Source: Linum tenue
Taxonomy: Eukaryota > Streptophyta > Magnoliopsida > Malpighiales > Linaceae
Assembly: GCA_946122785.1 (NCBI GenBank)
Contig: CAMGYJ010000004.1
Location: forward strand, 24,006,188 to 24,070,187
Direction of reading: 5' to 3'
Length of the DNA stretch: 64,000 nt
In this document: one piece after another, positions 10,292 to 22,107 of the stretch
Numbering within the stretch: position 1 is the stretch's first letter
Layout of the letters: every line of letters begins with the position of its first letter
Made by a program: the position numbers and the translations under genes
Notes under the pieces: generated by a model
The model's input: only the letters and a program-made list of their open reading frames with translations
The model's database searches: none
What the model was told of the DNA's origin: nothing

Positions 10292-11413
10292 ATGCTTATA
10301 GAGCAGCATGAATTCATCAGTTACCTGGTGAACCATCCGCGGTTTTGGCGACTAGTTCGCTTACCAAAGGGACATTGGCGGCTGGACCTGGACATGTTCA
10401 ACATGTTCAGGTGCCAAACCTCAATGTCGGGGGTCGTCTGTCACCCTAGTGGCGCCGAGTGCTCACGCTAGACAAGCAGATCTACCACGAGTTGTGCGTG
10501 GAGTTTTACTCCATGTTCGCCCATGTGGTCGCGAGCGGCAAGAGGAGCCCCCCTGTACGTGGAGTTTATGTTGGGAGGTCAGCCCCGCGTGCTGACCTAT
10601 AACGCCTTCGCCCAGACCATGGGGCTCGACCCGACGCATATGACGATGACAGAGCGGTAGTACACCATTGATTTTCACTATCAGGCCACATTCCGGGCCC
10701 TCGGCCTCCCCGAGCACAATACCGAGTAGTACGAGGCGAGCCGCACTAATGCGGTGAAGCGGAGGACCCCCTGGAGGATCCTTTACACTCTGCTCACCTG
10801 GTCAGTCATCCCCAGCCTGCAGTCAGGACATCTGATGACCAACAGAGGGTTTATGGCTCTCTCCTCCATGAGGCATCTAGCGGAGCCGATCCACCTCTTT
10901 CGCCCTCGATGTCTGGGGCGGAACAGGGTGGATACCATGCATATGGGGGGGCATCATCACGAGGATTGCCTGCCACTTCAGCGTGGATGTGGACTGATGC
11001 GCCATCATCGGGAGGACCGAGCCCATCCGAGTTGGTACACTTTACAACCAGCAGCTGATACTTCAGGAGAGGACATTGAGTACCTCGATGGGATCCAACC
11101 TTCAGGAGCCATGCATCCAGCAGTTGACCCGGCTCCAATGGAGCCAGATGTAGGGGTTTCATCCCCAGAGCAGCCACCTGCTCGAGCAACCGGCCGCCGC
11201 CGGCATCCCGCGCTCCAGCGCCCCATACCACCACCACCAACAGCTTCAGCACCCAGGCTGGCGGGTGATCCCCTCTTCCAGAGGATGGATCGCCTCGAGA
11301 CCCAGTTTGCGGGAGTGACTTTCCGCCTAGACCGGCAGATGAACCTCCTCGAGCAGATGGCAAGATGCCAGGGTCTAATTCCCAATGATGAGATAGGGCC
11401 TTCGACCCAGTGA
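10292..11413 (+). pseudogene. E1 ORF1 (ATHILA ORF-1-like), broken
   Basis: The frame starts MLIEQHEF directly after the predicted acceptor and runs about 60 codons to a TAG at 10469. It then continues through several frames: a YHELCVEFYSMF segment near 10485-10530 is the counterpart of YHELVLEFYTTF in M. The last open stretch to 11413 contains a coiled-coil-like MDRLETQFAGVTFRLDRQ and ends in GPSTQ. This is the family Pfam calls ATHILA ORF-1, of unknown molecular function, found downstream of pol in Athila elements. At least three frameshifts or stops inactivate it. Confidence 0.65.
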
Positions 11414-11527
11414 GGTAGCCGACGAGGGAGATATGTGGCAGAGCCAATTCCTTTCGCACCACTAATCCACTTTGAACTCTGAACTCTTTTGTTTTATTTT
11501 TCTTTCGTTATGTGTGTGTGACAAAAA

Positions 11528-11552
11528 ACTACTACTACTACTACTACTACTA
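11528..11552. repeat. ACT trinucleotide microsatellite
   Basis: About eight copies of CTA/ACT in the E1 3' non-coding region. Confidence 0.85.
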
Positions 11553-11717
11553 TCATATTGTGTTGTGTAATAACCACCCCTTGAGCGAGTCGTATTGTGT
11601 TTGTGTGTGTGTGTTTTTTTGTCTTTTCCTTGAAGCTCCAAGTCTCCTACCCCAGAAACAATTCAAACTTTCACTCACCAAGCAAAGCGGTAACGTTGTT
11701 CTACCCCTATCTTACGC

Positions 11718-11762
11718 CATTGATGGCAATGTCGAGCATAATTGTGTGGCGGGGGGTGGGGT
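11718..11762 (+). other. E1 internal hairpin and second polypurine tract
   Basis: CATTG-ATGG-CAATG (11718-11731) is followed by a purine-rich GTGTGGCGGGGGGTGGGG run. The position matches the other elements, but the tract is interrupted by C and T. Confidence 0.6.
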
Positions 11763-12187
11763 AGTCTACTTTTATGCTTGTGTGAGTGCGATTGATGCTC
11801 AGAGCCTCGATTTATGCTAAAATTTGAAAAAATTTGAGGGCTCCAAGTAATGTTTGCATGATCAAAGTGGCCGGTTTGTAGGAGAATCTTGTGCTTATTG
11901 GCATTGACCTTGAATTGTTGCATGTGATCGAGTATGTCCTATGATGATGATTGAGAGGTGCATTAGGATAGTGCAAATGTTTAGTTCTCATGTGTGCAAA
12001 AATGAATGGATGTTTTGACTCGATTACTTGTTGATTACAATTGCCATGCATGTTTCTTTGTGAAGTGGAATAGATGGTTGGGTGATTAGGTAGCCATGTG
12101 AGCTTTGAGCCGATTGTTTTCTTCTTATGTGCTTAGATCCGTCTTACCATGGCGAGTAACATCACAGTTGTCACTAGTGAGTATGAT

Positions 12188-14968
12188 TGTGACACCCAAC
12201 TCCATTTCTCTATTTAAAACCATTAAAATCTATGCACATCATCAGCTATTTATCAAAATCGTTAAACTCTTGGTTCATAACAAAATTTCTGGGAAAACCC
12301 ATCTTCAAATGGCTCATGTAAAACAATGTGGAGAGTTCAGTCTGCCGCCCACCTCACCACCATCAAGTTTGAACTTGCTTCGTCCCATAGCCTTCGACCA
12401 TTTAGCTATTGATCTGGAAAATTATTGACGGGGGTGAGACGTCACTCAATGAGTAAACCCTAATCTATTAACAATATCAATACTACTTTGATAACGAGTG
12501 AAGTCAAATCCCATATACTAAGCAACAATCCCTAAATTATATTCTCGTGAGATCTTTTATCTCATGCTAAATTACCAATCATTCTCATATCACCTACTCA
12601 ACTCCATAATCATATTTTCTAGCTCAACCCTGTGACTCGTACTACTTTAATATCATCTATGTATATATATGCTTAATCGTATAACCATTCATGCTCATCT
12701 ACACATATATTTCATTCCCAATCACGTATCCACATATATGTATCTCGTATAAATCATTGTAATCCATGGAGTATATCACACATAAATGTTCCATCGGGTA
12801 TAGCACGCATAAGTATTTCATTTCATAGTAATAATGTACCCAACACACACATGTACATACATACATACACACACACTAGTACACCCATTCATACACACAC
12901 TTAGGGTTAGCTAGATTGCTTGCCTTTTAGCCTTTAAATTGCCAAGTCATATATCACATCAGAGGAAGTCATCACAATCTTAGGAAGTCATCACATAATC
13001 TCATCATAGGAAATCCTTATACAAGGGTTCAATAACATGCATAGTTAGCTTGATTCAATGGCTTTTACATCATTATCTTGCCGAGTCATACACTCTTCCA
13101 AGATATAGGAATATGGATTATCATTGGTTCCAATAAAACATATCACCGCGGAACGTATCTCAGCTCGGGGCCATTATACCACTGCGGGGCGTACCCAGCC
13201 TAGACTCGTTATATCACATACCACCGCGGAACGAATCACCATTCGGTGTCATCGTACCATGTTCTCCCTTTTCCCATATCTTGTGTTGAGTGTACAACAA
13301 GGCAATCTTTATGTTTGATTTCGATGACCATGCAATAACACTTCCATGTATGCCATTAAGGCCAATCCATTTCCTTTTTATATACAGATAATATACTTTT
13401 AACCATCTCATGCATCATTCATAAGCCTTATAGGCCATTTCCATATTCTAATCATACACTTTTGTGCTAGCCAAGGTATCTTGCCTATCATTTCACTTTA
13501 ACCCCTCAAAGGTCATTTCTTGTTTCATGTACCCGATATCCAATTTTATATCACATAGGCATAACTCATATATTATACTAAAAACCATCACACAATACAT
13601 ATACAACACCATGTCACATACCAATATGATCATTCAAGTAATTATGCACACATCCATGTCATCACCCATTTGAGCAACACTATGATATCACACGGATCAA
13701 ACAATACTAACTTACCATGTACTCGAGTCATTTCATAACCCGAATACTATATTCGTATTAATATAAGCATTAGGTTAAGATTTACTCACTACTTTTGATG
13801 TTACACTGCAATTTTCCTGCCTCGTGAATATTCGCCTGCTTGCTCCTTTCCTTTTAAGTCATATAAACATATTTAACATGCTAGCAAATAAGTAACCAAA
13901 GCTGAATCAAAACATCGTAATTTTCACACTCAATCTCCCAAATCAACTACCCATGCTAGCCTTCCTTGTGTTTATATTTATAGAAATTAAATTTATTTAA
14001 TATTAATCAAACCATTGTAACCCCTTTAGAACTTGGAATCGTTCATTTATATATGTCTTGGAAATCATACACCTAAATCATACACCTAATCCACCCAATC
14101 TTAAGTGTAAATAATATGTCTTTCTCAAATTCAAGGGTGACTTTTACTCTCATTACTTCCAGCCATCTTTAATTTATATTACACCTCTCCCTACACTAAT
14201 TATACATGCAGCTCACTACAAGCATATTTAAACACATACGCATGCATCCCTCGACTCCTATATGTAAACGCTCCCCAGCAAACAACTTAATTAAATGTAT
14301 AATTACCCCTATGAAATTCTAATATTCTAATTGATCGTTGCATCTAAGTAACTCTTTCCTCCTGCTATCTACAATAGCTAGAAATAAAAAAGAAATACCT
14401 TGAATGGTTGAATCCCCTTTTCCCCTTGTCATTCAAACCTCCAAGCTCTCTCTCTCTCTCTCTCTCTCTATGTATCTATTTCGCTAGCTAGTATGGAGTG
14501 GTAACAAGAAGACGAACTACACATTCAGCTCCTACCATCTTCCCTTAATAAAGCCCACCTCAGTAGCCTTGTTGATAATTAAGATCCCAAAGCTAGAAGA
14601 GACCACGTGTTCTAGCTTGCTATAAGTTGGAAATGGCTCCAAACACTTGCCATGAGAAAATAATGGCAGAAATTACAGTCAAGCCAAGTGGGTTGTGCTT
14701 CTGCCTCCTCATTAATTTTTGGTCACCAGAAGCAAGGAAGACCACGTGTAGTTTTTAGGGTTAAAATTGTTAATAGAGGAAGCGGCAAGAAGTCAAGAGG
14801 AGTAATTGCCTCCTCCATTTTTTTTTGTATAAGTGGTAATTTTGTTTAGCGATTTATAGTTTTAGATGTCATTAACCCTAATGAACACCTCGATCAATTT
14901 ATCATATCATACATATTTGAACTCCTTCACATGAAACCTATGCGTTAGGAAACTTGAACAGTGTGACT
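12188..14968. mobile_element. 2.8-kb insertion in E1, probably a large solo LTR
   Basis: It interrupts E1's 3' non-coding region. The sequence left of it (CTAGTGAGTATGAT) and right of it (ATGATGAAGGCATAGG) rejoin to match Q's uninterrupted sequence near 58430-58475 (minus). The duplicated target is ATGAT (12183-12187 and 14969-14973). It begins TGTGACACCC and ends ...GTGTGACT, where CA would be expected. No coding domain is visible. It contains repeated CCGCGGAACG / GCGGGGCGTACC segments near 13145-13230, an ACAC run (12850-12900) and a CT microsatellite (14443-14468). Orientation is uncertain. Confidence 0.7.
14443..14468. repeat. CT dinucleotide microsatellite
   Basis: An uninterrupted CT run inside the 12188-14968 insertion. 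Confidence 0.9.
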
Positions 14969-14973
14969 ATGAT

Positions 14974-16234
14974 GAAGGCATAGGATTAGTCCACACCCAA
15001 ATGTTGATTGTCCCGAAATGAATTATCCACTAGTCAACCCCTTTGAGCCTTGTGACTTTGGGGGTCGTTCTTATGTTAGGAGCATTTTGCTTGTGAGCTT
15101 AATGGTGTTAATAGAACGACCCCCATCCTTTCTTCGTGTCTATACATGTGTCATTCTTGCGTCCGGGAGCTCTCGCTTTTGAGTTCCATTGAGTTTCTAC
15201 ATAGGAGGATTGTGTGCGGTTCTGGCTAGGATCGAAAGTAAGGAAGAGTAGTGTTGGAGTGAGTTCTTAAAAAGAGAGAATTTATCATTAAAAGTAGTGT
15301 GGCAAATGTTTAACTCTCTAGTAACCCCCTCAAAAAGAAAAAAAAGAAAGAAAAAAAGAGAAAGAGAAACGAAAAAGAGGTAATAAAACAGGTTAAATAA
15401 AGTAGAGAGTGCCACAAGGAATCAAAGAGTATGCTCTAGGTGAGGTTTCTTGGCACACAAGCCATTGAAACCTCCATATTGTCTTAGAACTCCTTCACTA
15501 CCAAATCAATGTGTGATAGCAAGAGTTGACCGAGGAAGAGCGCTTAAGAAAAGTTCATGATGGGTGATAGTTTGGAAGGGAGAAGCAAGGTTTTTGGCCG
15601 ATGCTAGTGGCCGTTGTTTGTGAGGAAGGTTCTTAGTCGAAACCATAAAAAATTCGGTTTTAGGGTGAAGATGTAGTACCTCATGATGTGTTTGCCACCA
15701 CCCAGAAAACCTTTTCCCCATGTCCAAGACAATCGCCAGTCATTATAACCTGCGTCTAAGACCTCCGGACAAGCTAGTGATGACAATCGTTCCGTGAACT
15801 CTAGCATTTAGAGGTTATCGCCGTGGTGTTGAGACGATAGGGCCGAAATTTGATGATTGTGCACATTTTTTGCACCAAAAGGTCCCGACCCCACTGGCCA
15901 AGAGAGTGAGTGATTAATTCTTGTTTTGCTTGTCATATCATACCCCGGTGAGGAACTTTGTTGCCCATCCGTTTGTTCCTTGGACTTGAACTCTATGCAT
16001 GGTTAGTTGTGGTTGGTAAGTGATCTTGTTGAAACTTGCGTTGATTCATGAAAAAGGTGAAAAGTTTTAATTTGCCCGTTTCTAGTATCTCGAATGTCGT
16101 TTGTGGTAGATGTCGATATTGCTTGCAACGATCCTTGTGTTAATTGCCAATAGCCATTTGAGATTCGCCACTTTGTGCCCTTTGAATTATCCCCAAAGCA
16201 CTTTGATAGTTTGAGTTTTACCTTGTGTTAAATG
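14974..16234 (+). other. E1 3' non-coding region
   Basis: There is no credible frame. It continues the E1 sequence interrupted at 12188 and is similar to Q's 57180-58470 read on the other strand, for example the poly-A-rich AAAAAGAAAGAAAAAAAG at 15340. Confidence 0.6.
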
Positions 16235-16273
16235 GTTTGCTCAGGGACAAGCAAACATCTAAGTGTGGGGGAG
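16235..16273 (+). other. E1 3' hairpin and polypurine tract
   Basis: Arms GTTTGCT/AGCAAAC enclose CAGGGACA; a T-to-C change removes the two inner pairs seen in other families. AAGTGTGGGGGAG then abuts the 3' LTR at 16274. Confidence 0.75.
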
Positions 16274-17700
16274 TGATTCGGGCCTAATTGCACACATTTT
16301 ATCCCCGTTTCCCTTGGACGTTTGTAGCATTTGAACTTCTAAAAGGGTGGTTTTACGGTAGGTTTTGTGCGTTTTAGTGTATTTCAGGATCCAACAGGTG
16401 AAACCAGCCCCGAAGTCAAAAGTCGGACAAAAAGAGGCAAAGACTAGGCAAAGAGGGTGATCTTGGCCGAGTTCATGGGTTAGCATGGGAGTTCACGGTC
16501 CACTATGGCCGTGAACTGAAGCCCAAAATTGTGAACCGCGATGCGTCTAGTGAGAAATCTGCAGTAACTACCACGAGACGAGTTCATAGTCAACAAGACC
16601 AGGAAGATTGAGGCCAAACCGTGAACTCCTGATGGCGAAGTGGTGCATTTCGACATCGCGCTCGGGTTCACGGACGCGTTGAAGAGTTCACGGCTTTGAA
16701 CTGTGGTCGTGAACTGAGCGTGATCCTAGTATATAATGTGAGCTGAAAGGAAGAGAGAAGGGTAGCCCAAGTGTGAGAAAGTGTCTTCTTCTTCAGATTT
16801 TTGAGAGAGAAAGGACGAACCAAGTAAGAAGAAAGGCTAGGGTTTACTCCAAGTGGTGAATTGGGAAGAATCTCCCCAAGAGAAGATCAAGACAAGCTTA
16901 GAGGAGATTGGAGGCATCTCAATGATGGTTTCTACCTCTTCCCCTTGTGTTCTTCCCCTTTCTAGCATGGAGTAGTACTCTTTTTCAATTGGGTGTTGTG
17001 AAACCCTAACTATTTGCCATGTAGTTGTAGTGTGAATTGATTAATTTGTTTATGGGTGTTGCTTAATTTAATGATTGAGGTATTTTTCATGGTGATTGTG
17101 CATGTGTGTGCGTAGCAATCTAATTGGCCATTCTAACCTAGGTTAGAGGGGAAACCCCCTTTTTTCCAAAAGAGGCTCAATTGAGTTGACATTCCTTGGG
17201 CTTGACAAGCCACCAACCTAAGTTAATGTAGGACAAACCTCTATCTTGAATTAAGAAACTAGGTTAATCATGATTAAGCCATCCAACCATCGGTTTGAGG
17301 GAGAAGGTAAGTCAACCCTTGCCTTAACCAAGAGGGCTATTCTTGTGGCAATTGAGAGTGCGGTCTTCGACCATAGTTGCACCTCATAACGGTTCATGAT
17401 TGCCTAGCTCATAACGTCCCATTCGAGTCCACATGAAGTGGTAGTAGTTAGGGGGAAGCGACACCCGAGTGATCCTTCTCATCTAGAGCTTTCAAACCAT
17501 TTACCTTTGCTTTGTTTTGCTTCAAATCTCATAGTTTTCAACCAAAAACCAATTCACTAGATAATGCTTAAAACAACGGAAGTAGGGGTACACGGGTTGG
17601 CCCGGGTTGATATTTAAGCATACTTGCCCTATATTGCACCCATCTAAGGTTTATACTTGGGCCTTAGGTGGGAAATTATTGTGATATTCCGGATGAGTCA
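16274..17700 (+). repeat. E1 3' LTR
   Basis: 1,427 bases, starting TGATTCGGGCCTAATTGCAC and ending GGATGAGTCA. It carries the same motif array (16471-16714) and TATA box (16730-16736) as the 5' copy, and is followed by ATAAT, the near match to GTAAT before the 5' LTR. Confidence 0.92.
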
Positions 17701-17739
17701 ATAATGCAGAACCAAATTGATGTGCAACAAGAGGTTGGT
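17701..17739. other. 39-base remnant of the E1 target
   Basis: This lies between the end of E1 and the start (TGACTTGTCC) of the chimeric LTR at 17740. It should be the continuation of the sequence before 4873 (the LINE fragment), although 39 bases are too few to confirm this. Confidence 0.4.
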
Positions 17740-18982
17740 TGACTTGTCCCGAATATCACAATAAAAATCGCAACTAAGGCTCAAGTATAAACCGTAACCG
17801 GGTGAAATATCAGGAAAGTATGTTTTAAAAGTCAAGGGAAGAGTCACTCGGGAATGAGTCCCCCTAGCTCCTTGGTTAGGTCTCCGTTGTAATTACCCTG
17901 GGTTGATTTACTGTTGATTAAACTGCGGAAGATCCGACAGTAGCTTGGAATCTCTTAAGCTGACCAAGCCCTCTCAGTCCAACTACCTGGCAGACGACTA
18001 GTCTTCACCGGAATAGAAAGCTGAGGCTATGAACACAGAACTCCACTACTGGAATTGGATTCCAGTACAAAGCAGCAGATTGACTAACTCTCGTATAACC
18101 AATCCACTACTACCGAATGATGAAGCTCTAACAACCTAATCAGATTCTATCTATCTCAGGTTGCAGCAGAAATCAATAAAAGCTGATCAGACTTCAATTA
18201 ATTCAATGAATCATACATCATTCGATTATAATCAAATAGTATAACAATCCCAAGTCATTACAATCAAGATCCCTAACACATGGAACTAGGGTTCTTCATA
18301 CCCAAGTGAGAGAGAGTTCTACTCCATAGAGAGAGAGGGGAAAACAAAATACAAAGCAGTCATACTCATAACAATGGGAAGAATCTACTCTGGGATGATT
18401 ATTATCACTCATATGATGATCTCCAAGCTTGATTTGTTGAAACCCAGCTCCAAAATCACTTCTAGGATGTGTTCTTCGCACTTTCTCTCTCTAGGTCTCT
18501 GTTTTTGCTCCAGAAAGTCGATCCCCTCTCCTTTGGCTCGAAATTGGGTTAAAACCCAGATTTTCCCGATCACACGGCCAGGCCACACGGCCGTGTGGCC
18601 TACCCAGCTGCCCGTGTGAGTGTCAAAACGCGGAGTTTCGATTAAGTGGACTTCAGGCTTCCTACACGGCCAAGGACACACGGCCGTTTGGAATTCCCAG
18701 GATGCCCGTGTGAAGGCTCGGTAAATCCCACACGCCCACATGGGTTACTTACATGGCCGTGTGGGTTTTAGGAGTGCTCGTGTGGCATCCTCAGCATCTC
18801 GCCACACGTCCGATCTTCGTCCAATCGACCCCGAACTCGTTCCCAAACCTTCATTCACGTACTAGGACCTGAAATAACACAAACAAGAACAACCTAGCGT
18901 GAAATCGGCATAAAACACGAGAATCAACATCTCAAACGGTGTAAGAATAGAGGTAAAAACATGTGCAATTAACGGTTTATCA
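17740..18982 (-). repeat. M 3' LTR, chimeric at its U5 end
   Basis: 17826-18982 matches the M 5' LTR (39303-40404) almost base for base. 17740-17825 does not: it matches the U5 end of N (42663-42765), including TCCCGAATATCAC and AAGTATGTTT. The switch is at a short similarity (AAAAGTCAAGG). The M motif array with CACACGGCCGTGTG is at 18571-18785. The two LTRs of one insertion should agree at U5, so this end was replaced after integration. Confidence 0.75.
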
Positions 18983-18984
18983 AA

Positions 18985-19023
18985 CTCCCCCACTCTTAAC
19001 CGTTTGCTTGTCCCCAAGCAAAC
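18985..19023 (-). other. M 3' hairpin and polypurine tract
   Basis: In minus sense there are 9-bp arms GTTTGCTTG/CAAGCAAAC with a GGGA loop (19002-19023), then AAGAGTGGGGGAG beside the LTR. Confidence 0.75.
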
Positions 19024-19043
19024 CAAGTCAGATACAAGGTAAG

Positions 19044-20485
19044 TGATGACTCGATATTTGCACATGTTTTCCCCCTTGTTTCTTGATCGTTTAAGATTGC
19101 ATTATCGCTTATTTGGCCTATTTTACGCTAGGTTGTGTTCCTTTGTCACATTTCAGGCCCTAGCACATAAAGTGAAGCGTAGGCGCAAGTTTCAAGTCAA
19201 TCGGAGATCATTTGGCAATTCGGGAGAAGAAACACGAGCATGACCTGAGGAATAATGGATTTCGACCTCATATTATGGAGAAATTATCATGGAAGTTTGT
19301 CATGAAAAGAAAGAGGACGAGACTACGAGCGTCTGGGTTCAAACGGCGACTGATTTGGAGTCCGGACGAGGGAGAAACGAAGCTTTGAACATGAGCGAAG
19401 GAAGAATTACGGGCAGGAGAATTACGACCGTAATTTGGCCTCCCATGCCCGTATTTTCACTGCCGAGAGGAGCTTTGGGTGCGCTGAAACTTAACCAAAA
19501 CGCCTGTTTTGGGCAAAATACGGGCATGGAAGAATTACGACCGTTATTCAGCCCGTAATTCGCCCAGAATCGGGTTTTTGAGGCAGATTCGAGTCAAAGG
19601 AAAGGGAGAGCTGGGTTTTGGATCCCAAACACCCAAGGGACGAACCAAAGAAAGAGAGGGCGATTTGAGGGCATTCTTGGAGTGGAATTGGAGGATTTCT
19701 TCGCCTTGGAAGCTTGAGGAACAAGCCCGGACTTGAAGACTGATCATCTGAAGATTCTTACTGCAGTCTCTCTCTTCTCTATGGAGTAACTTCCCTTCAC
19801 TTAGGTTTTGAGGAACCCTAGCTATGTTTGTTTGATTGGATTATTGTATGAGTACTCTGACTTGATAATCTTGAGTTCATATTCAATCTATGCATGTTTT
19901 CACGATTCAATTCTGCTTTAGTCAAGATTATTGATTCTGCTTTGATCCTATAAGAGCGAATACCTGATTAGGTCAATAGAGCACCATAGATTGATAGTAT
20001 TGGATCGATTGCTTTAGTCGAGGGTGGATTCATTGCTTTGTATCGATTGAGAACCTCATTCGATAGAGGGAGGCTAGTTCAGAACGCCTTGATCGGTTGT
20101 TCTAGAGAAGGATACGTCCCTCTAGGCAATTGACTCAAGAGGGCCTTGTTCCTTTAGTCGAGACTCAAGGTCTAGTCAAGGATTCTCCGCATTGTGAATG
20201 AAAGTGAAACAAGTTAGAGATCATCAATCGTTAATCTGGCTAGTGGATAGGGGGAATCATACCTAAGTGAGTTCCCAACCTGTGATTAGATTAACTTTAA
20301 CTGTAGTTTGCTAGAGTAATTTTAGTTCTTTCATCTTAATCTAGTTTTCTAGATAATGAACTGAAGCTGAGTAATAGTAACTCTAGAGACCCATGGATTC
20401 GATATTTATTACTTGAGCCACTATACTGCAGTCCCTTTCATTGGTTACACTTGGCCATTGTTAGGTGTTGTGTCATAGCGAGTCA
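19044..20485 (+). repeat. O 5' LTR
   Basis: 1,442 bases. The motif block (19405-19560) carries AATTACGACCGTAATT at 19420-19435, a variant at 19533-19548, and half-sites CCCGTATTT and GCCCGTAATT. It is similar to 28908-30338 at roughly 97-98% by eye. The largest difference is a replaced stretch near 19290-19330. Confidence 0.93.
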
Positions 20486-20491
20486 AGTTTT

Positions 20492-20509
20492 TGGCACCGT
20501 TGCCGGGGA
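20492..20509 (+). other. O primer-binding site, tRNA-Asp type
   Basis: TGGCACCGTTGCCGGGGA matches the tRNA-Asp complement at 17 of 18 positions (one G-to-A). Confidence 0.9.
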
Positions 20510-20621
20510 CTTTCTAGATTATTAGGAAAGGCAGAAGTTTGTTACTTTAGCGTTTTTCTTTTCTTTTCCACCCTTGCTTTTCACTTGGGTGTTTTTGTTT
20601 TTGGTTGTGCAGATCTGAATC

Positions 20622-21811
20622 ATGGATCCTCATGGCTTCTCCAATCATTGGGGATATCTACCACTGTCCGAGTGGTATTACCTCGAGACTCTCTGGAGCA
20701 ATCAAGGAGGAGAAGACTATGGATTCGGGTTCCAGTACCAACCCCCTTACTACGGAGAACAATCAGACCCCTGGGCATATCAAGAACAACCTCATTACCA
20801 AGAAGAATTTCTCCCACAACCAGAAGGGCCATTGGAGCTGGAGTTACCCATGGCGGCCTTCACGGGCCATTCTGCAGAGCCATGCTACACTCCACATCTA
20901 GATCCAAACTATGAATTGAGGCTTCTCATGGAGCAGTTTGCTCGAGACAGTGAGAGATCATGCTCTAGGATGGATCATTGCATCCAGGCCTATCGTGAAA
21001 CAGAGGAGATCCTCCTGAGCCTTAAGAAGAGCGTCGATGATCTTGAGCGATCTTGTGCACAACCTTCTCCAGATCACCCTCCTGCTACCATACTAGAAGA
21101 GGAGGAGGAAGAAGAAGGCTACAAGGACATTGTGGAGCACACTGAAGTTGTCACGGAGAGCTCCCGTGATGATCATGATCAGGAATGTCCTGTCGTAGCC
21201 GACCACACCTTCCCACATCCCAAACTGATTTTGAAGAGGCAGGCATGAGTGAGGAGATGCAAGAAGATCTCATGAAAGAAATTGCTTGGCAACTTGCTCT
21301 CCAATCCGTGCTAGAAGAAGAGGAGCGAGAAAGGGTGCAGAAAGAAGTTGTGGAGGATGACGAAAGTGAAGCAGAAGGAGTTCTTGATCATTTCCCAGGG
21401 GTGATACCACATGAACAAGGAAGGGAGGTTGAAGAAGCAATTGGCGTCCAGGCCGAGGACGAAGGTGAGGTGGAAGAGGCCTGTACCGGCCATGAGTTGC
21501 AAGTAATATCCCCACCAAACTTCCAGGAACTGCTTAGCAAGGACCCATTTGCATTGTCTCTTGGCCAGACCAAGGCCACATCGACATCGGTTCCTCTTGG
21601 TGGACGCGAAGGTGGTCAATCGATGTTGTCATATCTAGTTTGGGGCAATGAGACGAGAGAAGAGAAGAAGAGGTCTCGAGGGTGGAGACGTTATCTGCAT
21701 CAAGTGCACGAGCTTCCATCACCTGTCATACCACATGTTCGTGACTTGAGACTCCACCTCATTAACGAGAACCTCAACTTCAAGGAGGTTCTAGCATGGA
21801 CCGAAACTTAG
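20622..21811 (+). pseudogene. O unknown ORF (gag position), one frameshift
   Basis: It starts MDPHGFSNHWGY 113 bases after the primer site, right behind a TTGTGCAG acceptor-like sequence. The N-terminal 90 residues are rich in Gln, Tyr and Pro. The middle (DPNYELRLLMEQFARDSE onward) is helical and coiled-coil-like. Then come an acidic run (EEEEEEE) and a conserved C-terminal part with MSEEMQEDLMKEIAW, EERERVQKEVVEDDE and a PPNFQELL motif. A one-base loss near 21228 shifts frame, and the second frame ends at 21811. I has the same protein. No gag capsid, CCHC or D-S-G motif is visible; I do not recognise it. By position it may replace or derive from gag. Confidence 0.6.
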
Positions 21812-21848
21812 GAGCCATCGTCCGGCTCACGACGTGAAAGAAGCGCTT

Positions 21849-21866
21849 GTTGGGAGGCAACCCAAC
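21849..21866 (+). other. Conserved hairpin after the main frame (O)
   Basis: GTTGGG-AGGCAA-CCCAAC, preceded by GAAAGAAGCGCTT, 37 bases after the ORF stop. Confidence 0.7.
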
Positions 21867-22071
21867 TAGTCGGTTTGCATTTCTTTCTCTATTTCTCCTC
21901 GGTTGAGTTAGTTTTGTTATTTGATTTTGGAGTCAATAACTGAACCTTTGTGAGATTTTGTGTGGTGTTTGTGTTTTGAGTACTCTCTCCTCCTGGAATG
22001 CACCGCCTGCCTCGTCCACTGTCATTCACCCTTGATCTGGTAACTTCGTTCTACCCTCCTAATCTTTCCTC

Positions 22072-22107
22072 CATTGAGGACAATGTCGTGCTTAAGTGTG
22101 GGGGAAT
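22072..22107 (+). other. O internal hairpin and second polypurine tract
   Basis: CATTG-AGGA-CAATG at 22072-22085, then TAAGTGTGGGGGAA. Between the ORF hairpin and this point there is no motif array and no ORF1. Confidence 0.7.

Larger units (their letters stand above)
4873..17700 (+). mobile_element. Element E1: complete Athila-like element with gag, protease and ORF1 but no RT/integrase
   Basis: Two LTRs (4873-6306 and 16274-17700) start TGATTCGGG and end GAGTCA. The flanking 5-mers are GTAAT (4868-4872) and ATAAT (17701-17705), a target duplication with one change. A tRNA-Asp primer site follows the 5' LTR and a polypurine tract precedes the 3' LTR. Inside, in order, are gag, protease, a conserved hairpin, an internal promoter-like module, a leader with a probable intron, ORF1, two hairpin/polypurine modules and a 2.8-kb foreign insertion. 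There is no reverse transcriptase, RNase H or integrase anywhere in the 10 kb, so the element must have moved with helper enzymes. All frames are now broken. Confidence 0.9.

Noticed and set aside
10851..11462. 203-codon minus-strand frame opposite E1 ORF1
   Set aside because: A GC-rich shadow of the ORF1 region; it shows no domain.
4873..17700. Endogenous pararetrovirus or env-bearing retrovirus
   Set aside because: There is no movement protein or RT. ORF1 matches ATHILA ORF-1 and shows no signal peptide or transmembrane pattern of an envelope.
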